DNA of 64,000 bases from Chryseobacterium sp. BLS98 (lineage in GTDB: Bacteria; Bacteroidota; Bacteroidia; Flavobacteriales; Weeksellaceae). Each line of letters starts with the position of its first letter. Position 1 is the stretch's first letter. Below, in pieces: positions 40,746 through 49,399 of the stretch. Below the pieces are notes generated by a model. It ran no database searches. It was not told where the DNA came from and saw only the letters and a list, made by a program, of their open reading frames with translations. The translations under genes and the position numbers were made by a program. The stretch is from assembly GCF_001045445.1 (NCBI RefSeq), contig NZ_LFNF01000001.1, positions 1 to 64,000 on the forward strand, in the 5' to 3' direction.

Positions 40746-41945
40746 ATGAGCCGAAAAATTGCCATAACAGGAATGGGGATCATTTCTTCCATAGGACATA
40801 CTGTGGAAGAAAATCTTATTTCGCTGAAAACCGGGAAACATGGAATTTCAGACATTGAAATGTTTGAAACCCGCCATGCCGGATCTATAAAAACAGGTGA
40901 AATAAAAAGATCTAATGAAGAACTTGTCCGCCAGCTTCAGTTGCCTGAAGACAATAACGTTACAAGGACATCTTTATTAGGTATGGTTGCCGCCAGAGAA
41001 GCTGTAGAATCTGCCGGGATTACAGATATTAATGCCTATAAAACCGGACTCATTTCCTCTACCAGCGTAGGCGGAATGGATATTACGGAAAAATATTTCT
41101 ACTCTTACGAAGACTTTCCTGAAAAGCAAAAATACATTGATTCCCACGATGCCGGCAACTCCTCGCTGGCTATCGCTGATTATCTGGGACTGAAAGGCAT
41201 GGTTTCCACAATCAGTACAGCCTGTTCTTCAGCGGCTAATGCTATTATGATGGGGGCAAAACTCATCAAAAATGGAGTTTTGGATCGTGTTATTGTTGGC
41301 GGAACGGATTCCCTTTCAAAATTTACATTGAACGGGTTCAATACCCTGATGATCCTTACAGATTCTTACAACACTCCTTTTGACAATGACAGAAAAGGCT
41401 TGAATTTAGGAGAAGCCGCAGCCTTCATTGTTCTGGAATCTGATGAAGTGGTAAAAAAAGAAAATAAAAAAGTCCTCGCCTATCTTTCCGGCTATGGTAA
41501 CGCAAACGATGCCCATCATCAAACTGCTTCGTCAGAAAACGGACAGGGTGCTTTTTTAGCCATGGAACAGGCATTTAAAGTATCCGGGCTGGCAAAAGAA
41601 GACATCGATTATATCAACGTTCACGGAACAGCTACACCCAATAATGATTTATCGGAAGGGATTGCCATGATCAGGATCTTTGGTGAAAATCAGGTCCCTG
41701 AATTCAGTTCTACCAAAGCTTTTACAGGCCATACTTTGGCAGCAGCAGCTGGAATTGAGGCTGTATTTTCCATTCTGGCCATGCAGCACGGGCTTATTTT
41801 TCCCAACCTGAATTTCAAAACAAAAATGCAGGAATTTGACCTGACTCCCGTTACTGAGCTGAAAGAGAAAAACATCAACCATGTCCTTTCCAATTCATTC
41901 GGTTTCGGAGGCAACTGTTCTACTTTAATTTTCTCAAAAACATGA
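40746..41945 (+). CDS. Beta-ketoacyl-ACP synthase II type, active KS of a KS/CLF pair
   Basis: A 399-residue FabF-type KS with Cys160 (STACSSAANAI), His293 (NVHGTAT) and His329 (TGHTLAAAAGI). It overlaps the next gene by four bases (ATGA), and that gene is a KS without the nucleophile, so the two look like a KS/chain-length-factor heterodimer of the type known from aryl polyene synthesis (compare ApeO/ApeC). It would elongate the aryl starter repeatedly. Confidence 0.9.
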   Translation: MSRKIAITGMGIISSIGHTVEENLISLKTGKHGISDIEMFETRHAGSIKTGEIKRSNEELVRQLQLPEDNNVTRTSLLGMVAAREAVESAGITDINAYKTGLISSTSVGGMDITEKYFYSYEDFPEKQKYIDSHDAGNSSLAIADYLGLKGMVSTISTACSSAANAIMMGAKLIKNGVLDRVIVGGTDSLSKFTLNGFNTLMILTDSYNTPFDNDRKGLNLGEAAAFIVLESDEVVKKENKKVLAYLSGYGNANDAHHQTASSENGQGAFLAMEQAFKVSGLAKEDIDYINVHGTATPNNDLSEGIAMIRIFGENQVPEFSSTKAFTGHTLAAAAGIEAVFSILAMQHGLIFPNLNFKTKMQEFDLTPVTELKEKNINHVLSNSFGFGGNCSTLIFSKT

Positions 41946-43006
41946 GTGCAGTATACATCAACAGTGCATCCTGCATCTCTGCACAGGACACTTTAAAAGA
42001 TAATTTTTTCCAGGATCTGGTGCTCAAAAATACCGCTCAGATCTTAAAAGCTATAGAGCCGAACTATAAAGAATTCATTCCGCCTGCGATGAGCAGAAGA
42101 ATGTCTAAAACAGTAAAAATGAGTTCAGTAGCCTCCCATTACGCTTTAAAGGAAGCCGGAATTGAACAACCGGATGCCATTATCGTAGGAACAGGTATGG
42201 GTTGCTCTCAGGATTCTGAAAAGTTCCTGAAAAATGTGATCGATAACCATGAAGAGTTTTTAACTCCTACATTTTTCATCCAGTCTACTCATAATACTGT
42301 AGCAGGGCAAATTGCTTTGGGGCTTCAATGCCATGCGTACAACTTCACATACGTCAATACGTCTTCATCACTGGAATTCTCGTTCCTTGATGCTCAATTG
42401 CAGATCAATGACGGAGAGGCAGAAAATGTCCTTGTAGGGGCAGCAGATGAACAGACCGACAGAACCATGGAACTTTACTGTCTTAATAATACCATCAAAA
42501 AAGAAGAAAATCTTCCCGCCGATTATCTGCATTCGGAGACGGATGGCGTGATTTGGGGTGAAGCAGCAGCATTTTTTGTTTTAGGAAAAGATAAAACTGA
42601 AAATTCTTATGCAAAACTTACAGACATTCAGATTATTAACAGGTTAGACATAGAAGAAATACAATCATTTGTGACGGATTTCCTTACCAAAAATAATCTG
42701 ACCAACGAAAACATTGATGCTGTCATCTTAGGTTTCAGCGGAGATGCAAAATCTGATGTTTATTATAACAAGGCAATGGATCTTTTCCAAAACTCAGCTT
42801 TACTATATTACAAACATCTGAGCGGTGAATTCAACACAGCGAGTGGCTTTTCAATTTTTATGGCCTGTCATATCCTGAAAGAGCAGCAAATCCCTGAAAT
42901 AATGATGATTAACTCAGAAAAGAAAACTGAAATTAAAAATATTCTTCTTTATAATCATCTGGCGGGAAGTGACCACAGTTTGGTATTGCTGGAGAGAGCT
43001 TTTTAA
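41942..43006 (+). CDS. Chain-length-factor-like KS without a nucleophile
   Basis: A 354-residue KS-fold protein whose active-site block reads VNTSSSLEFSF where the active partner has STACSSAANAI, so Ser stands in place of Cys. No HGT or GHxLG His block is recognisable. This is the pattern of a chain-length factor, which forms a dimer with the active KS and sets chain length, although the classical CLF has Gln at the Cys site. It is translationally coupled (ATGA) to that KS, giving a likely 1:1 ratio. The final length of the polyene cannot be read from this. Confidence 0.85.
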   Translation: MSAVYINSASCISAQDTLKDNFFQDLVLKNTAQILKAIEPNYKEFIPPAMSRRMSKTVKMSSVASHYALKEAGIEQPDAIIVGTGMGCSQDSEKFLKNVIDNHEEFLTPTFFIQSTHNTVAGQIALGLQCHAYNFTYVNTSSSLEFSFLDAQLQINDGEAENVLVGAADEQTDRTMELYCLNNTIKKEENLPADYLHSETDGVIWGEAAAFFVLGKDKTENSYAKLTDIQIINRLDIEEIQSFVTDFLTKNNLTNENIDAVILGFSGDAKSDVYYNKAMDLFQNSALLYYKHLSGEFNTASGFSIFMACHILKEQQIPEIMMINSEKKTEIKNILLYNHLAGSDHSLVLLERAF

Positions 43007-43070
43007 GGGTAAAGGGACAAAAGGACTAAAAAGCTAAATCGTTGATTTAAAAACGACTAAAATTTCAAAG

Positions 43071-43826
43071 ATGAAACATTATCCGTTTATTATATTTTAT
43101 CTTTTCTGTAACGTTTTTATTTATGCGTTTCATGGCAGTTTTTGGGTTTATATAGCTTGTTTTTTAGCCTTTTCTGCCGTAGTGGTCTGGGGTTCTTTTG
43201 ATATTGGCCTTGGCTATTTCGTGAACAGCATTACTCACAAAAGAACAAAAATCAATGAGGTTGCCCTGACTTTTGATGACGGACCGACTGAATTTACTCC
43301 CCAATTTTTAGATTTACTTATAGAATATCAGGTAAAAGCCACTTTTTTCTGCATCGGAAAACAAATAGAAAAATACCCTGAAACCTTTCAGAGGATTATC
43401 GCGGAAGGCCATACTGTGGGGAATCACACCTATTCACATTCCAATAATACCGGATTTTTATCTGCTTCAAAAATGACAGAGGAAATCAGGAAGTGTGACG
43501 AAGTGATGTTGAAAACCGGTAATATACAAAATGAACTGTACCGCCCTCCTTTCGGGGTTACCAATCCAAGTATTGCCAAAGCTATCAAAAGAACCCATAA
43601 AAAAAGCATCGGCTGGAATGTTCGTTCGCTGGATACCATTACCGATGATGAAAAAAAAATCTTTAAGAGAGTAACCACAGGCCTGAAAAAAGGCAGTATC
43701 ATCCTTCTTCACGATACCTCTGAAAAGACGTATAACGTATTGGTAGATTTATTGCTATTTTTGAAGGAGAAAAAATACTCGGCGTTTACAGTCGATTCAA
43801 TACAAAAATCAAAGAAAAATGATTAA
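43071..43826 (+). CDS. Polysaccharide deacetylase (NodB-like), membrane-anchored
   Basis: A 251-residue protein with two N-terminal hydrophobic helices and a NodB domain with the metal and catalytic motifs TFDDGP, HTYSH, RPPFG and LLHD in order, so it looks active. Family members deacetylate polysaccharides or other amides and esters at the cell surface. It overlaps the LolA-like gene by eight bases. In the pigment cluster its substrate is unclear; it may act on a sugar or acyl group of the pigment, or on an envelope glycan. Confidence 0.88.
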   Translation: MKHYPFIIFYLFCNVFIYAFHGSFWVYIACFLAFSAVVVWGSFDIGLGYFVNSITHKRTKINEVALTFDDGPTEFTPQFLDLLIEYQVKATFFCIGKQIEKYPETFQRIIAEGHTVGNHTYSHSNNTGFLSASKMTEEIRKCDEVMLKTGNIQNELYRPPFGVTNPSIAKAIKRTHKKSIGWNVRSLDTITDDEKKIFKRVTTGLKKGSIILLHDTSEKTYNVLVDLLLFLKEKKYSAFTVDSIQKSKKND

Positions 43827-44445
43827 AAATATTGCTTTTGGAGCATTTTTATTAGTTTCAGGCTTCATTTCTGCACAAATGACGGCAATGTCAGGAGCAG
43901 AAGCAAAAGCATTTGTAGCCAAAGTATCTTCTGAAACGCAGGAGATCAAGACACTACAGAGCGACTTCACCCAGACCAAAAAAATGGATTTTCTGGATAA
44001 AAACATTGTTACTTATGGTAAAATGTCCCTAAAGACTCCGAATATGCTGAGCTGGAAATACACAAAACCTTACCAGTACAGTATCGTTTTTAAGGAAAAT
44101 AAAATTTTCATTAACGACCAGGGAAAAAAATCTTCCGTGGATGCCAAAAGCAAAACCTTCGAGAAGATCAATAAGCTGATTGTAGGAAGTTCAAACGGAA
44201 AAATGTTCAGCGATCCTGAATTTTCTGTTTCCTACTTCAAAAACGGAAACTTCAATGTGGCAAAATTTACTCCTAAATCTGCCCAGCTGCTGAAATACAT
44301 CAAACAGATTGAACTTCATTTCCCTAAAAACCAGTCTACGGTTTCGCAGGTGAATATGACGGAAGCTTCCGGTGATACTACCAATATTGTTTTCAAAAAT
44401 ACAAAGATCAATGCCGCAATTGCTGCTTCGGAATTTAGCTTATAG
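43819..44445 (+). CDS. LolA-like periplasmic lipoprotein carrier
   Basis: A 208-residue protein with a signal peptide ending SGFISAQ and LolA-type sequence (IKTLQSDFTQTKKMDFLDKNIVTYGKMSLKTPNMLSWKY). LolA carries lipoproteins across the periplasm. Cluster copies are thought to help move the polyene lipid to the outer membrane. It starts inside the deacetylase gene and overlaps the downstream lipoprotein gene by 35 bases, so translation is coupled. Confidence 0.88.
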   Translation: MIKNIAFGAFLLVSGFISAQMTAMSGAEAKAFVAKVSSETQEIKTLQSDFTQTKKMDFLDKNIVTYGKMSLKTPNMLSWKYTKPYQYSIVFKENKIFINDQGKKSSVDAKSKTFEKINKLIVGSSNGKMFSDPEFSVSYFKNGNFNVAKFTPKSAQLLKYIKQIELHFPKNQSTVSQVNMTEASGDTTNIVFKNTKINAAIAASEFSL

Positions 44446-45052
44446 CCTTATTCTTGTGCTGTTTGTTTCTTGTAAAAGCTATAAGCTTACGGATGCAAAA
44501 CCGGTTCAAGGCTCTGAAAAAACTGTAGAAAATTTATATTTTTCTTCAAATGAAGACTATGTTTATAAATGCCAGATGGATATTTATAAAAATCACGTCA
44601 GCGGAATTCTGATCATTAAAAAACTGAACGAAACGACTCACCGCGTAGCCATGACCTCCGATTTCGGAAACAAACTGATTGATTTTGAGATTTCTGAGAA
44701 TAATTTTAAACTGAATTATGTTCTTCCGGATCTGGATAAAAAAATTGTGATTAATTTTTTAAAGAACGATTTCCAGCAGCTGTTGAAAAGGCAGTATCCT
44801 GTGAATGAATCTTTTGAAAATGATCATTCTAAAATTTACCTGTCAAAGATTGATAATAAAGCCTATTACCTGTTTTTCAATAAAGAAAACAATCTTCTGA
44901 AAGAGATTATTTATACCAAAAACAATAAGGAAAAAATCGATTTTACTTTTGAGGCAAAAAAACATATCTTCGCGGATAGCTTAAACCTGCAACACAAGGA
45001 CTTTAAGATCAATATAAAACTATTTCAGATAACCGAAACCGAACAGAATTAA
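44411..45052 (+). CDS. Lipoprotein, possible LolB-like partner
   Basis: A 213-residue protein from the ATG at 44411, which gives a lipobox cysteine at residue 21 (LVLFVSCKSYK). Earlier in-frame positions lack a good start. The chain is beta-rich (ENLYFSSNEDYVYKCQMDIYKNHVSGILIIKKL), compatible with a LolB-like half-barrel, which with the LolA-like protein would hand cargo to the outer membrane; this is inferred from position. Just after the stop an in-frame 36-codon remnant of another gene follows. Confidence 0.7.
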   Translation: MPQLLLRNLAYSLILVLFVSCKSYKLTDAKPVQGSEKTVENLYFSSNEDYVYKCQMDIYKNHVSGILIIKKLNETTHRVAMTSDFGNKLIDFEISENNFKLNYVLPDLDKKIVINFLKNDFQQLLKRQYPVNESFENDHSKIYLSKIDNKAYYLFFNKENNLLKEIIYTKNNKEKIDFTFEAKKHIFADSLNLQHKDFKINIKLFQITETEQN

Positions 45053-45163
45053 CATGAAGCTCAGGCAAAAAAAGGTTTTGTCCCTGTAGACAACTACAAC
45101 AGAAACCTCTCTAACGTTGTTTTCCAGACGGGCCTTTATTATACATTTAACATGAAAAAATAG
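45053..45163 (+). pseudogene. Remnant of an outer-membrane protein C-terminus
   Basis: Directly after the lipoprotein stop, in the same frame, 36 codons read on to a TAG, ending in the beta-barrel-like VVFQTGLYYTFNMKK. An ATG occurs only two codons before the end, so this is not a gene by itself. It looks like the last strand of a deleted outer-membrane protein gene (polytopic barrels end in an aromatic residue in this way). The intact form is expected in related clusters. Confidence 0.5.
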
Positions 45164-45167
45164 CATT

Positions 45168-45539
45168 ATGCAAACTATTCTTACAGACTTTTACACTTTA
45201 GAATCTTATGAAAAGGCAGAAAACGGAAGTTTCACCGCCCATATTCATCTGAATAAGGATCATGATATTTTTAAAGGCCACTTTCCGGGTAATCCGGTAA
45301 CGCCGGGAGTCTGTATGATGCAGATTGTAAAAGAACTTACGGAAGAGTTTACAGGTTCCAAACTATTTCTGAAAACAGCTTCCAATGTAAAGTTCATGGC
45401 GATTATCAACCCTTTTGAGACTCCGGACCTGAAACTCCAACTGGATATTACTGAAAATGAAGACGATGTTAAAGTAAAAAATACAACTTCTTTTGGCGAG
45501 ACTATTGCATTAAAAATGTCAGTAAGCTATAAAAAATAA
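45168..45539 (+). CDS. 3-hydroxyacyl-ACP dehydratase, FabZ/ApeI-like
   Basis: A 123-residue hotdog protein that keeps the full FabZ active block GHFPGNPVTPGVCMMQIVKEL, with the catalytic His in GHFPG. It is therefore the likely dehydratase of polyene extension, in contrast to the two His-less hotdog proteins at 30 kb. It comes four bases after the gene remnant and three bases before the next exported protein. Confidence 0.9.
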   Translation: MQTILTDFYTLESYEKAENGSFTAHIHLNKDHDIFKGHFPGNPVTPGVCMMQIVKELTEEFTGSKLFLKTASNVKFMAIINPFETPDLKLQLDITENEDDVKVKNTTSFGETIALKMSVSYKK

Positions 45540-45542
45540 TTT

Positions 45543-46019
45543 ATGAAACTTTTCTTATCCCTCATCACCGCTTTTATTTTTTTCTTTCAAAGCAATCTGG
45601 AAGCTTTAAGAAACAGCTATGCAAAAGCCAATGCGTCCAATGCCAACACTGAAGCATTCATCAGCCTTGCTGAGAAGCAGTCCGGCTCTGATGCTGTAAC
45701 AACAGGCTATAAAGCAGCAGCTAAAATCATGGAAGCCAAGATTACCAAAAAAGACAGGAAAGCCCTTGTAAAAAACGGTGCCACCAGCCTTGAAAGTATT
45801 ATCAAAAGCAACCCGAATAATATAGAACTGAGGGTGATTAGGTTAAGTGTTCAGGAAAACATTCCGAAAATAGTTGGGTACAGAGGCAGTATTAAAGAAG
45901 ATAAAGCATTCCTGATCAACAACTACAGCAAGCAGAACACAGCCCTGAAAAGCTATGTGAAAAAATTCGTGACGCAGTCCAAATCCTTTACAGATACTGA
46001 AAGAGCTTCCATAAAATAA
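45543..46019 (+). CDS. Exported protein of unknown function
   Basis: A 158-residue protein with a signal helix (MKLFLSLITAFIFFFQS) and a helical mature part with repeated Ala/Lys/Ser residues. No known motif was recognised. Its place between the dehydratase and the GT2-DUF2062 gene, with spacings of three and four bases, ties it to pigment unit 2. A periplasmic helper of pigment transport is one possibility, without direct evidence. Confidence 0.7.
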   Translation: MKLFLSLITAFIFFFQSNLEALRNSYAKANASNANTEAFISLAEKQSGSDAVTTGYKAAAKIMEAKITKKDRKALVKNGATSLESIIKSNPNNIELRVIRLSVQENIPKIVGYRGSIKEDKAFLINNYSKQNTALKSYVKKFVTQSKSFTDTERASIK

Positions 46020-46023
46020 ACCA

Positions 46024-47196
46024 ATGACCCTTCCTGAAGTACAAAATGCAATTTCTGAAAAGAAAATCTGCGTTTTAATACCGACCTACAATAATGAAAA
46101 AACTCTGAAAAGAGTGATAGACGGCGTGCTGGAATACACTGAAAGCATTATTGTAGTCAATGACGGCTCTACAGATTCCACCCTGCAAATATTATCCCAA
46201 TATTCTCAGATAACGGTGATCTCCCTGCCTGAGAACAAAGGCAAAGGTAACGGGCTTAAAATCGGCTTCAGAAAAGCAAAAGAACTGGGTTATCATTACG
46301 CTATTACCATTGATTCTGACGGCCAGCATTATCCGGATGACATCCCTGTATTCGTAGAAGCCCTGCTTCAGGAAAAAGAAGATGTGCTTCTGATTGGAAA
46401 CCGGAATATGTCGCAGGACGGAATTCCAAAAAAAAGCAGCTTTGGAAACCGGTTTTCTAACTTCTGGTTCTGGTTTGAGACCGGAATAAAGCTTGAAGAT
46501 ACCCAATCCGGATACAGATTGTACCCACTGCTGAAAATTCCTAAGAAATATTTTACCCCAAAATTTGAATTTGAGATCGAGATTATCGTAAGAACAGCCT
46601 GGAGGCATGTTCCTGTAAAAAATGTCCCGGTAAAGGTTTTATATGATCCTGCAGAAAGAGTTTCACATTTCAGGCCATTCAAAGATTTCACAAGAATCAG
46701 TATCCTGAATACGATTCTGGTGACGATAACCCTGCTTTACATTATTCCGAGAAACTTCGTGAATAATTTCAAAAAAAAAAGCTTTAAAAGATTCTTAAAG
46801 GAAGATGTACTGGAAAGTGATGGCAGCAACCGTACGAAGGCTTTTTCAATAGCCCTCGGCGTTTTTATAGGACTTTCTCCTTTCTGGGGATTCCATACCT
46901 TACTTGTTATCTCGTTATCTGTTCTTTTTAAGCTGAATAAAGTGCTGGCATTTATTGCGTCCAATGTAAGCCTTCCGCCTTTTATCCCTTTTGTGATTGC
47001 AGCATCGCTGTTTCTGGGATCACCTTTTGTACATAGTGACAGTAATATTTTAAGCAGTGAACTGAATTTTGAGCTGATTAAAAATAATCTTCTCCAGTAT
47101 GTGATCGGAAGTGCTATTCTGGCTACTTCAATGTCTGCCCTTTGCGGGGTCGGGACTTTTCTTTTCCTGAATAAACTGAACCCGGAGAATAATTAA
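46024..47196 (+). CDS. Family 2 glycosyltransferase with a DUF2062 tail
   Basis: A 390-residue protein. Residues 15-225 form a GT2 of the dolichyl-phosphate-mannose-synthase type (CVLIPTYNNEKTLKRVIDGV, VNDGSTDSTLQIL, TIDSDGQHYPDD, RNMSQDGIPKKS), then two helices near residues 235 and 265 and a DUF2062 membrane domain (ALGVFIGLSPFWGFHTLLVI). This combination is found in flexirubin and aryl polyene clusters and may put a sugar or glycerol-like group on a lipid carrier. It is the last gene of unit 2. Its stop forms part of a 12-bp inverted repeat. Confidence 0.88.
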   Translation: MTLPEVQNAISEKKICVLIPTYNNEKTLKRVIDGVLEYTESIIVVNDGSTDSTLQILSQYSQITVISLPENKGKGNGLKIGFRKAKELGYHYAITIDSDGQHYPDDIPVFVEALLQEKEDVLLIGNRNMSQDGIPKKSSFGNRFSNFWFWFETGIKLEDTQSGYRLYPLLKIPKKYFTPKFEFEIEIIVRTAWRHVPVKNVPVKVLYDPAERVSHFRPFKDFTRISILNTILVTITLLYIIPRNFVNNFKKKSFKRFLKEDVLESDGSNRTKAFSIALGVFIGLSPFWGFHTLLVISLSVLFKLNKVLAFIASNVSLPPFIPFVIAASLFLGSPFVHSDSNILSSELNFELIKNNLLQYVIGSAILATSMSALCGVGTFLFLNKLNPENN

Positions 47197-47357
47197 CCTG
47201 AATACACTTTGTTTAATAAGTAAGGTAGCTTGAAGTCCGAAGAAGAAAGTTATTGAAATACTGAGACAAATTGCAGTTTTGATAATAACTTCCAGCTCCA
47301 AGCTTCCAACTTCCATCCATTTATCCTAAGTTTCTTATCCCGAGCTCAGGTTAATTA
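47190..47357. repeat. 168-bp element bounded by 12-bp perfect inverted repeats
   Basis: TAATTAACCTGA (47190-47201) and TCAGGTTAATTA (47346-47357) are perfect reverse complements. They contain the stop codons of the two convergent genes. Interior segments around 47223-47260 and 47280-47320 are also partly complementary (GCTTGAAG and AACTTCCAGC with TTGGAAGC). It is either an extended convergent terminator fold or a MITE-like insertion. Confidence 0.6.
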
Positions 47358-47720
47358 CTTAAAGACAACATCCGAAAATGATAACGGACTCATAATCAAG
47401 GTAACAAACAGGGCAAGAATAATCAAGACCAACTGATACTGATAGTAGGTTTTTGCTTTATCTTCATCTTTCACTTCAAAAGTAAACTTAATTTTTTCCG
47501 GTTTCCTGATCATCATCCAGATAAAAGCCAGAATAATAAGGTTCAATACAACAGGAGCGAAAAGAAACAATTTGCTTCCAAACCCGTCATTCTTTCCTCC
47601 GTATCCATGGATGGGAATAATATCCGGAATAGAACCATATCTTGTAAACAGGTAAGCAGTGTAAGCGATAATAATTATCAAAGGAATGCAGAATAGCAGT
47701 TTTATATGTCTTGGGATCAT
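47355..47720 (-). CDS. Small membrane protein, DUF1648-like
   Basis: A 121-residue protein with three or four hydrophobic helices and the DUF1648 opening (a helix ending in YGSIPDIIPIHGYGGKNDGFGSK, with the P-D-x-x-P-x-H pattern). Its role is unknown; relatives are found as small helper proteins and parts of SdpI-like proteins. It overlaps the C45 acyltransferase gene by four bases and is the last gene of leftward unit 3. A bacteriocin immunity-like function is known for SdpI, but nothing here shows that role. Confidence 0.72.
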   Translation of the reverse strand: MIPRHIKLLFCIPLIIIIAYTAYLFTRYGSIPDIIPIHGYGGKNDGFGSKLFLFAPVVLNLIILAFIWMMIRKPEKIKFTFEVKDEDKAKTYYQYQLVLIILALFVTLIMSPLSFSDVVFK

Positions 47721-49399
47721 TTTAATTTCTTTAGCGTTTTTTTAAGGTACTTTTCCACATTCTGCCTGTCCGGAACAGTGGTAATTTCTTTTGTCAGAGC
47801 GGTTTCAAACTCAGTTTTGGCTTTTTCAAAATCATTGATCCCGAAGTAATACCTCCCGGCCAGGTAATAGACCAGCCAAAAATCCGGATTCATGGACTGA
47901 TAATAGGGAATAAAATCGTCTGTCAATACTATATCCTTATGATCGATGGCATTATTTATTTCCGCCCCCAACTTTTTGGATATTTCATAATGATGGTATT
48001 CCTCTGAATCCGCAAAAGGATCTCTGGCAATATTGAATACCGTTTTTGCCTGTAAGCTTTCCTCAGCTTTTTTGCCGGAAAAGATCTCGTTCAGGTCATA
48101 ACATACAAATTCTCCCAGCTGATAGGGATTTGAGGAAACCCAAACCAATCTTTTTTCAGGAGAGAAAATAACCGCATGATGCGCCAGTAACTGGTTGATT
48201 GCTTTTTCATTGCCGTAGCCTATTTTTTCACCTTTTAAACCGGATTTATCCCGTAAAATGGCTGCCATTTTTTCGGGATTAAGTTTTTTGTTTTCCTGAA
48301 GAAGTTCCTGAAGCTTTTCATAACGGTATTCGGAGTGGCTTTCTATAATATGCTTTTGGTTTCTTTTATCGTCTTTATAAGCTTCGGACTGAAAATGATT
48401 GGTACAGAACACCTTGCTCGTATTTTCTACCTTATAAACGCCGAAATTTTTAGGCGAAACTTCAATAATTATGGCATTCTTATCTTGTGCACTGCCCACC
48501 AGAATGGATTCCGAGACAAAAACTTTTCTTTTTTTAGCAATAGCAATTGCTTCATCAATATTTTTTGCATACTGCAGAATTTCCCGGGTTACCAGAGAAA
48601 TCGGGGTTTTGGCAGTCAAAGGAATTTTAGATTTCCCGGCATTGATCGTTACGGTAATTCCTTCTTTATTCATCCCGGAGACTACACCAATCATTCCCGG
48701 CCAGCTTACGGACATATAGGGAATTCCAGTTTCCGGTTCTACAAATTCGACCAGCTTATTTTTAGCAAAATCGTCTCCGACATAAAAATCGAAGTTTCTT
48801 CCGATGAGAAGATCCCCGTCTTCTGTATTTTCATTCCAGACAGCCAGTGAAGTACATCCTACCATAGCAAGATCCTGCATAGCATGGCCAATGTCATGAG
48901 CTCCGTGGAGATACAGACTCCGAAGGTATTTGGGTGCAATAAAATTGTACTTATCTGAGGAATACTGCGACAGACCGTATAATTCCGCCTGGTAATCCTC
49001 CCTTACATTGAGGTACATTTTTCTGTTGTACCATTTCAGGAATCCGCGAAGCAGTTTCTGTTTAAATTTTGAAGGAACGAAACCTTCCACTTTTGAGAAG
49101 AATATTTCTTCCTGCTTCTGCATCAGATTCTGGGTTAAAGCTCCGTTGTTATATCCAAGCTGTAAAGGATTTCCTTTGATATAAAGTTCCCAGATCTGCT
49201 GCTTATTTTTGGTTAAATAATTCCGGTTGAAACTGAACGTAGAATCGTTGATCTTATTCACTTCCGGAGTTTCCAGAGCATAGGTGCTTATATCGGGAAC
49301 ATGGTGGACTGATTTTGAGATTCCGCATGAAATAAGGGAAAGGATAAGGAAAAACCGGATTCCCAGGAACAGGGTGGTAAGTCTGCTATTTTTTTTCAT
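47717..49399 (-). CDS. C45-family autoproteolytic acyltransferase/hydrolase, lipoprotein
   Basis: An Ntn-hydrolase-fold protein of about 560 residues. The second ATG at 49399 is preferred. The signal ends in LSLISCG, a lipobox, so it should be a lipoprotein. The core HAMQDLAMVGCTSLAVWNEN contains the Cys of the IAT/phospholipase B-like family; in relatives the chain is cut before this Cys, which then becomes the nucleophile. GDLLIGRNFDFYVGD follows, and the C-terminus has a TPR-like pair (FEKAKTEFETAL). Members move acyl groups between ester or amide and alcohol or amine. In the pigment cluster it may join or trim the ester at the envelope. It overlaps the oxidoreductase gene. Confidence 0.82.
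   Translation of the reverse strand: MKKNSRLTTLFLGIRFFLILSLISCGISKSVHHVPDISTYALETPEVNKINDSTFSFNRNYLTKNKQQIWELYIKGNPLQLGYNNGALTQNLMQKQEEIFFSKVEGFVPSKFKQKLLRGFLKWYNRKMYLNVREDYQAELYGLSQYSSDKYNFIAPKYLRSLYLHGAHDIGHAMQDLAMVGCTSLAVWNENTEDGDLLIGRNFDFYVGDDFAKNKLVEFVEPETGIPYMSVSWPGMIGVVSGMNKEGITVTINAGKSKIPLTAKTPISLVTREILQYAKNIDEAIAIAKKRKVFVSESILVGSAQDKNAIIIEVSPKNFGVYKVENTSKVFCTNHFQSEAYKDDKRNQKHIIESHSEYRYEKLQELLQENKKLNPEKMAAILRDKSGLKGEKIGYGNEKAINQLLAHHAVIFSPEKRLVWVSSNPYQLGEFVCYDLNEIFSGKKAEESLQAKTVFNIARDPFADSEEYHHYEISKKLGAEINNAIDHKDIVLTDDFIPYYQSMNPDFWLVYYLAGRYYFGINDFEKAKTEFETALTKEITTVPDRQNVEKYLKKTLKKLK

Noticed and set aside
46024..47196. Possible dolichol-phosphate mannose synthase for protein glycosylation
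   Set aside because: The DUF2062 tail and position inside the pigment operon favour a cluster-specific role; the general name GT2 is safer.
47355..47720. SdpI-like bacteriocin immunity protein matching the GG-leader peptide
   Set aside because: The two genes are 39 kb apart, and DUF1648 alone is not evidence for immunity.
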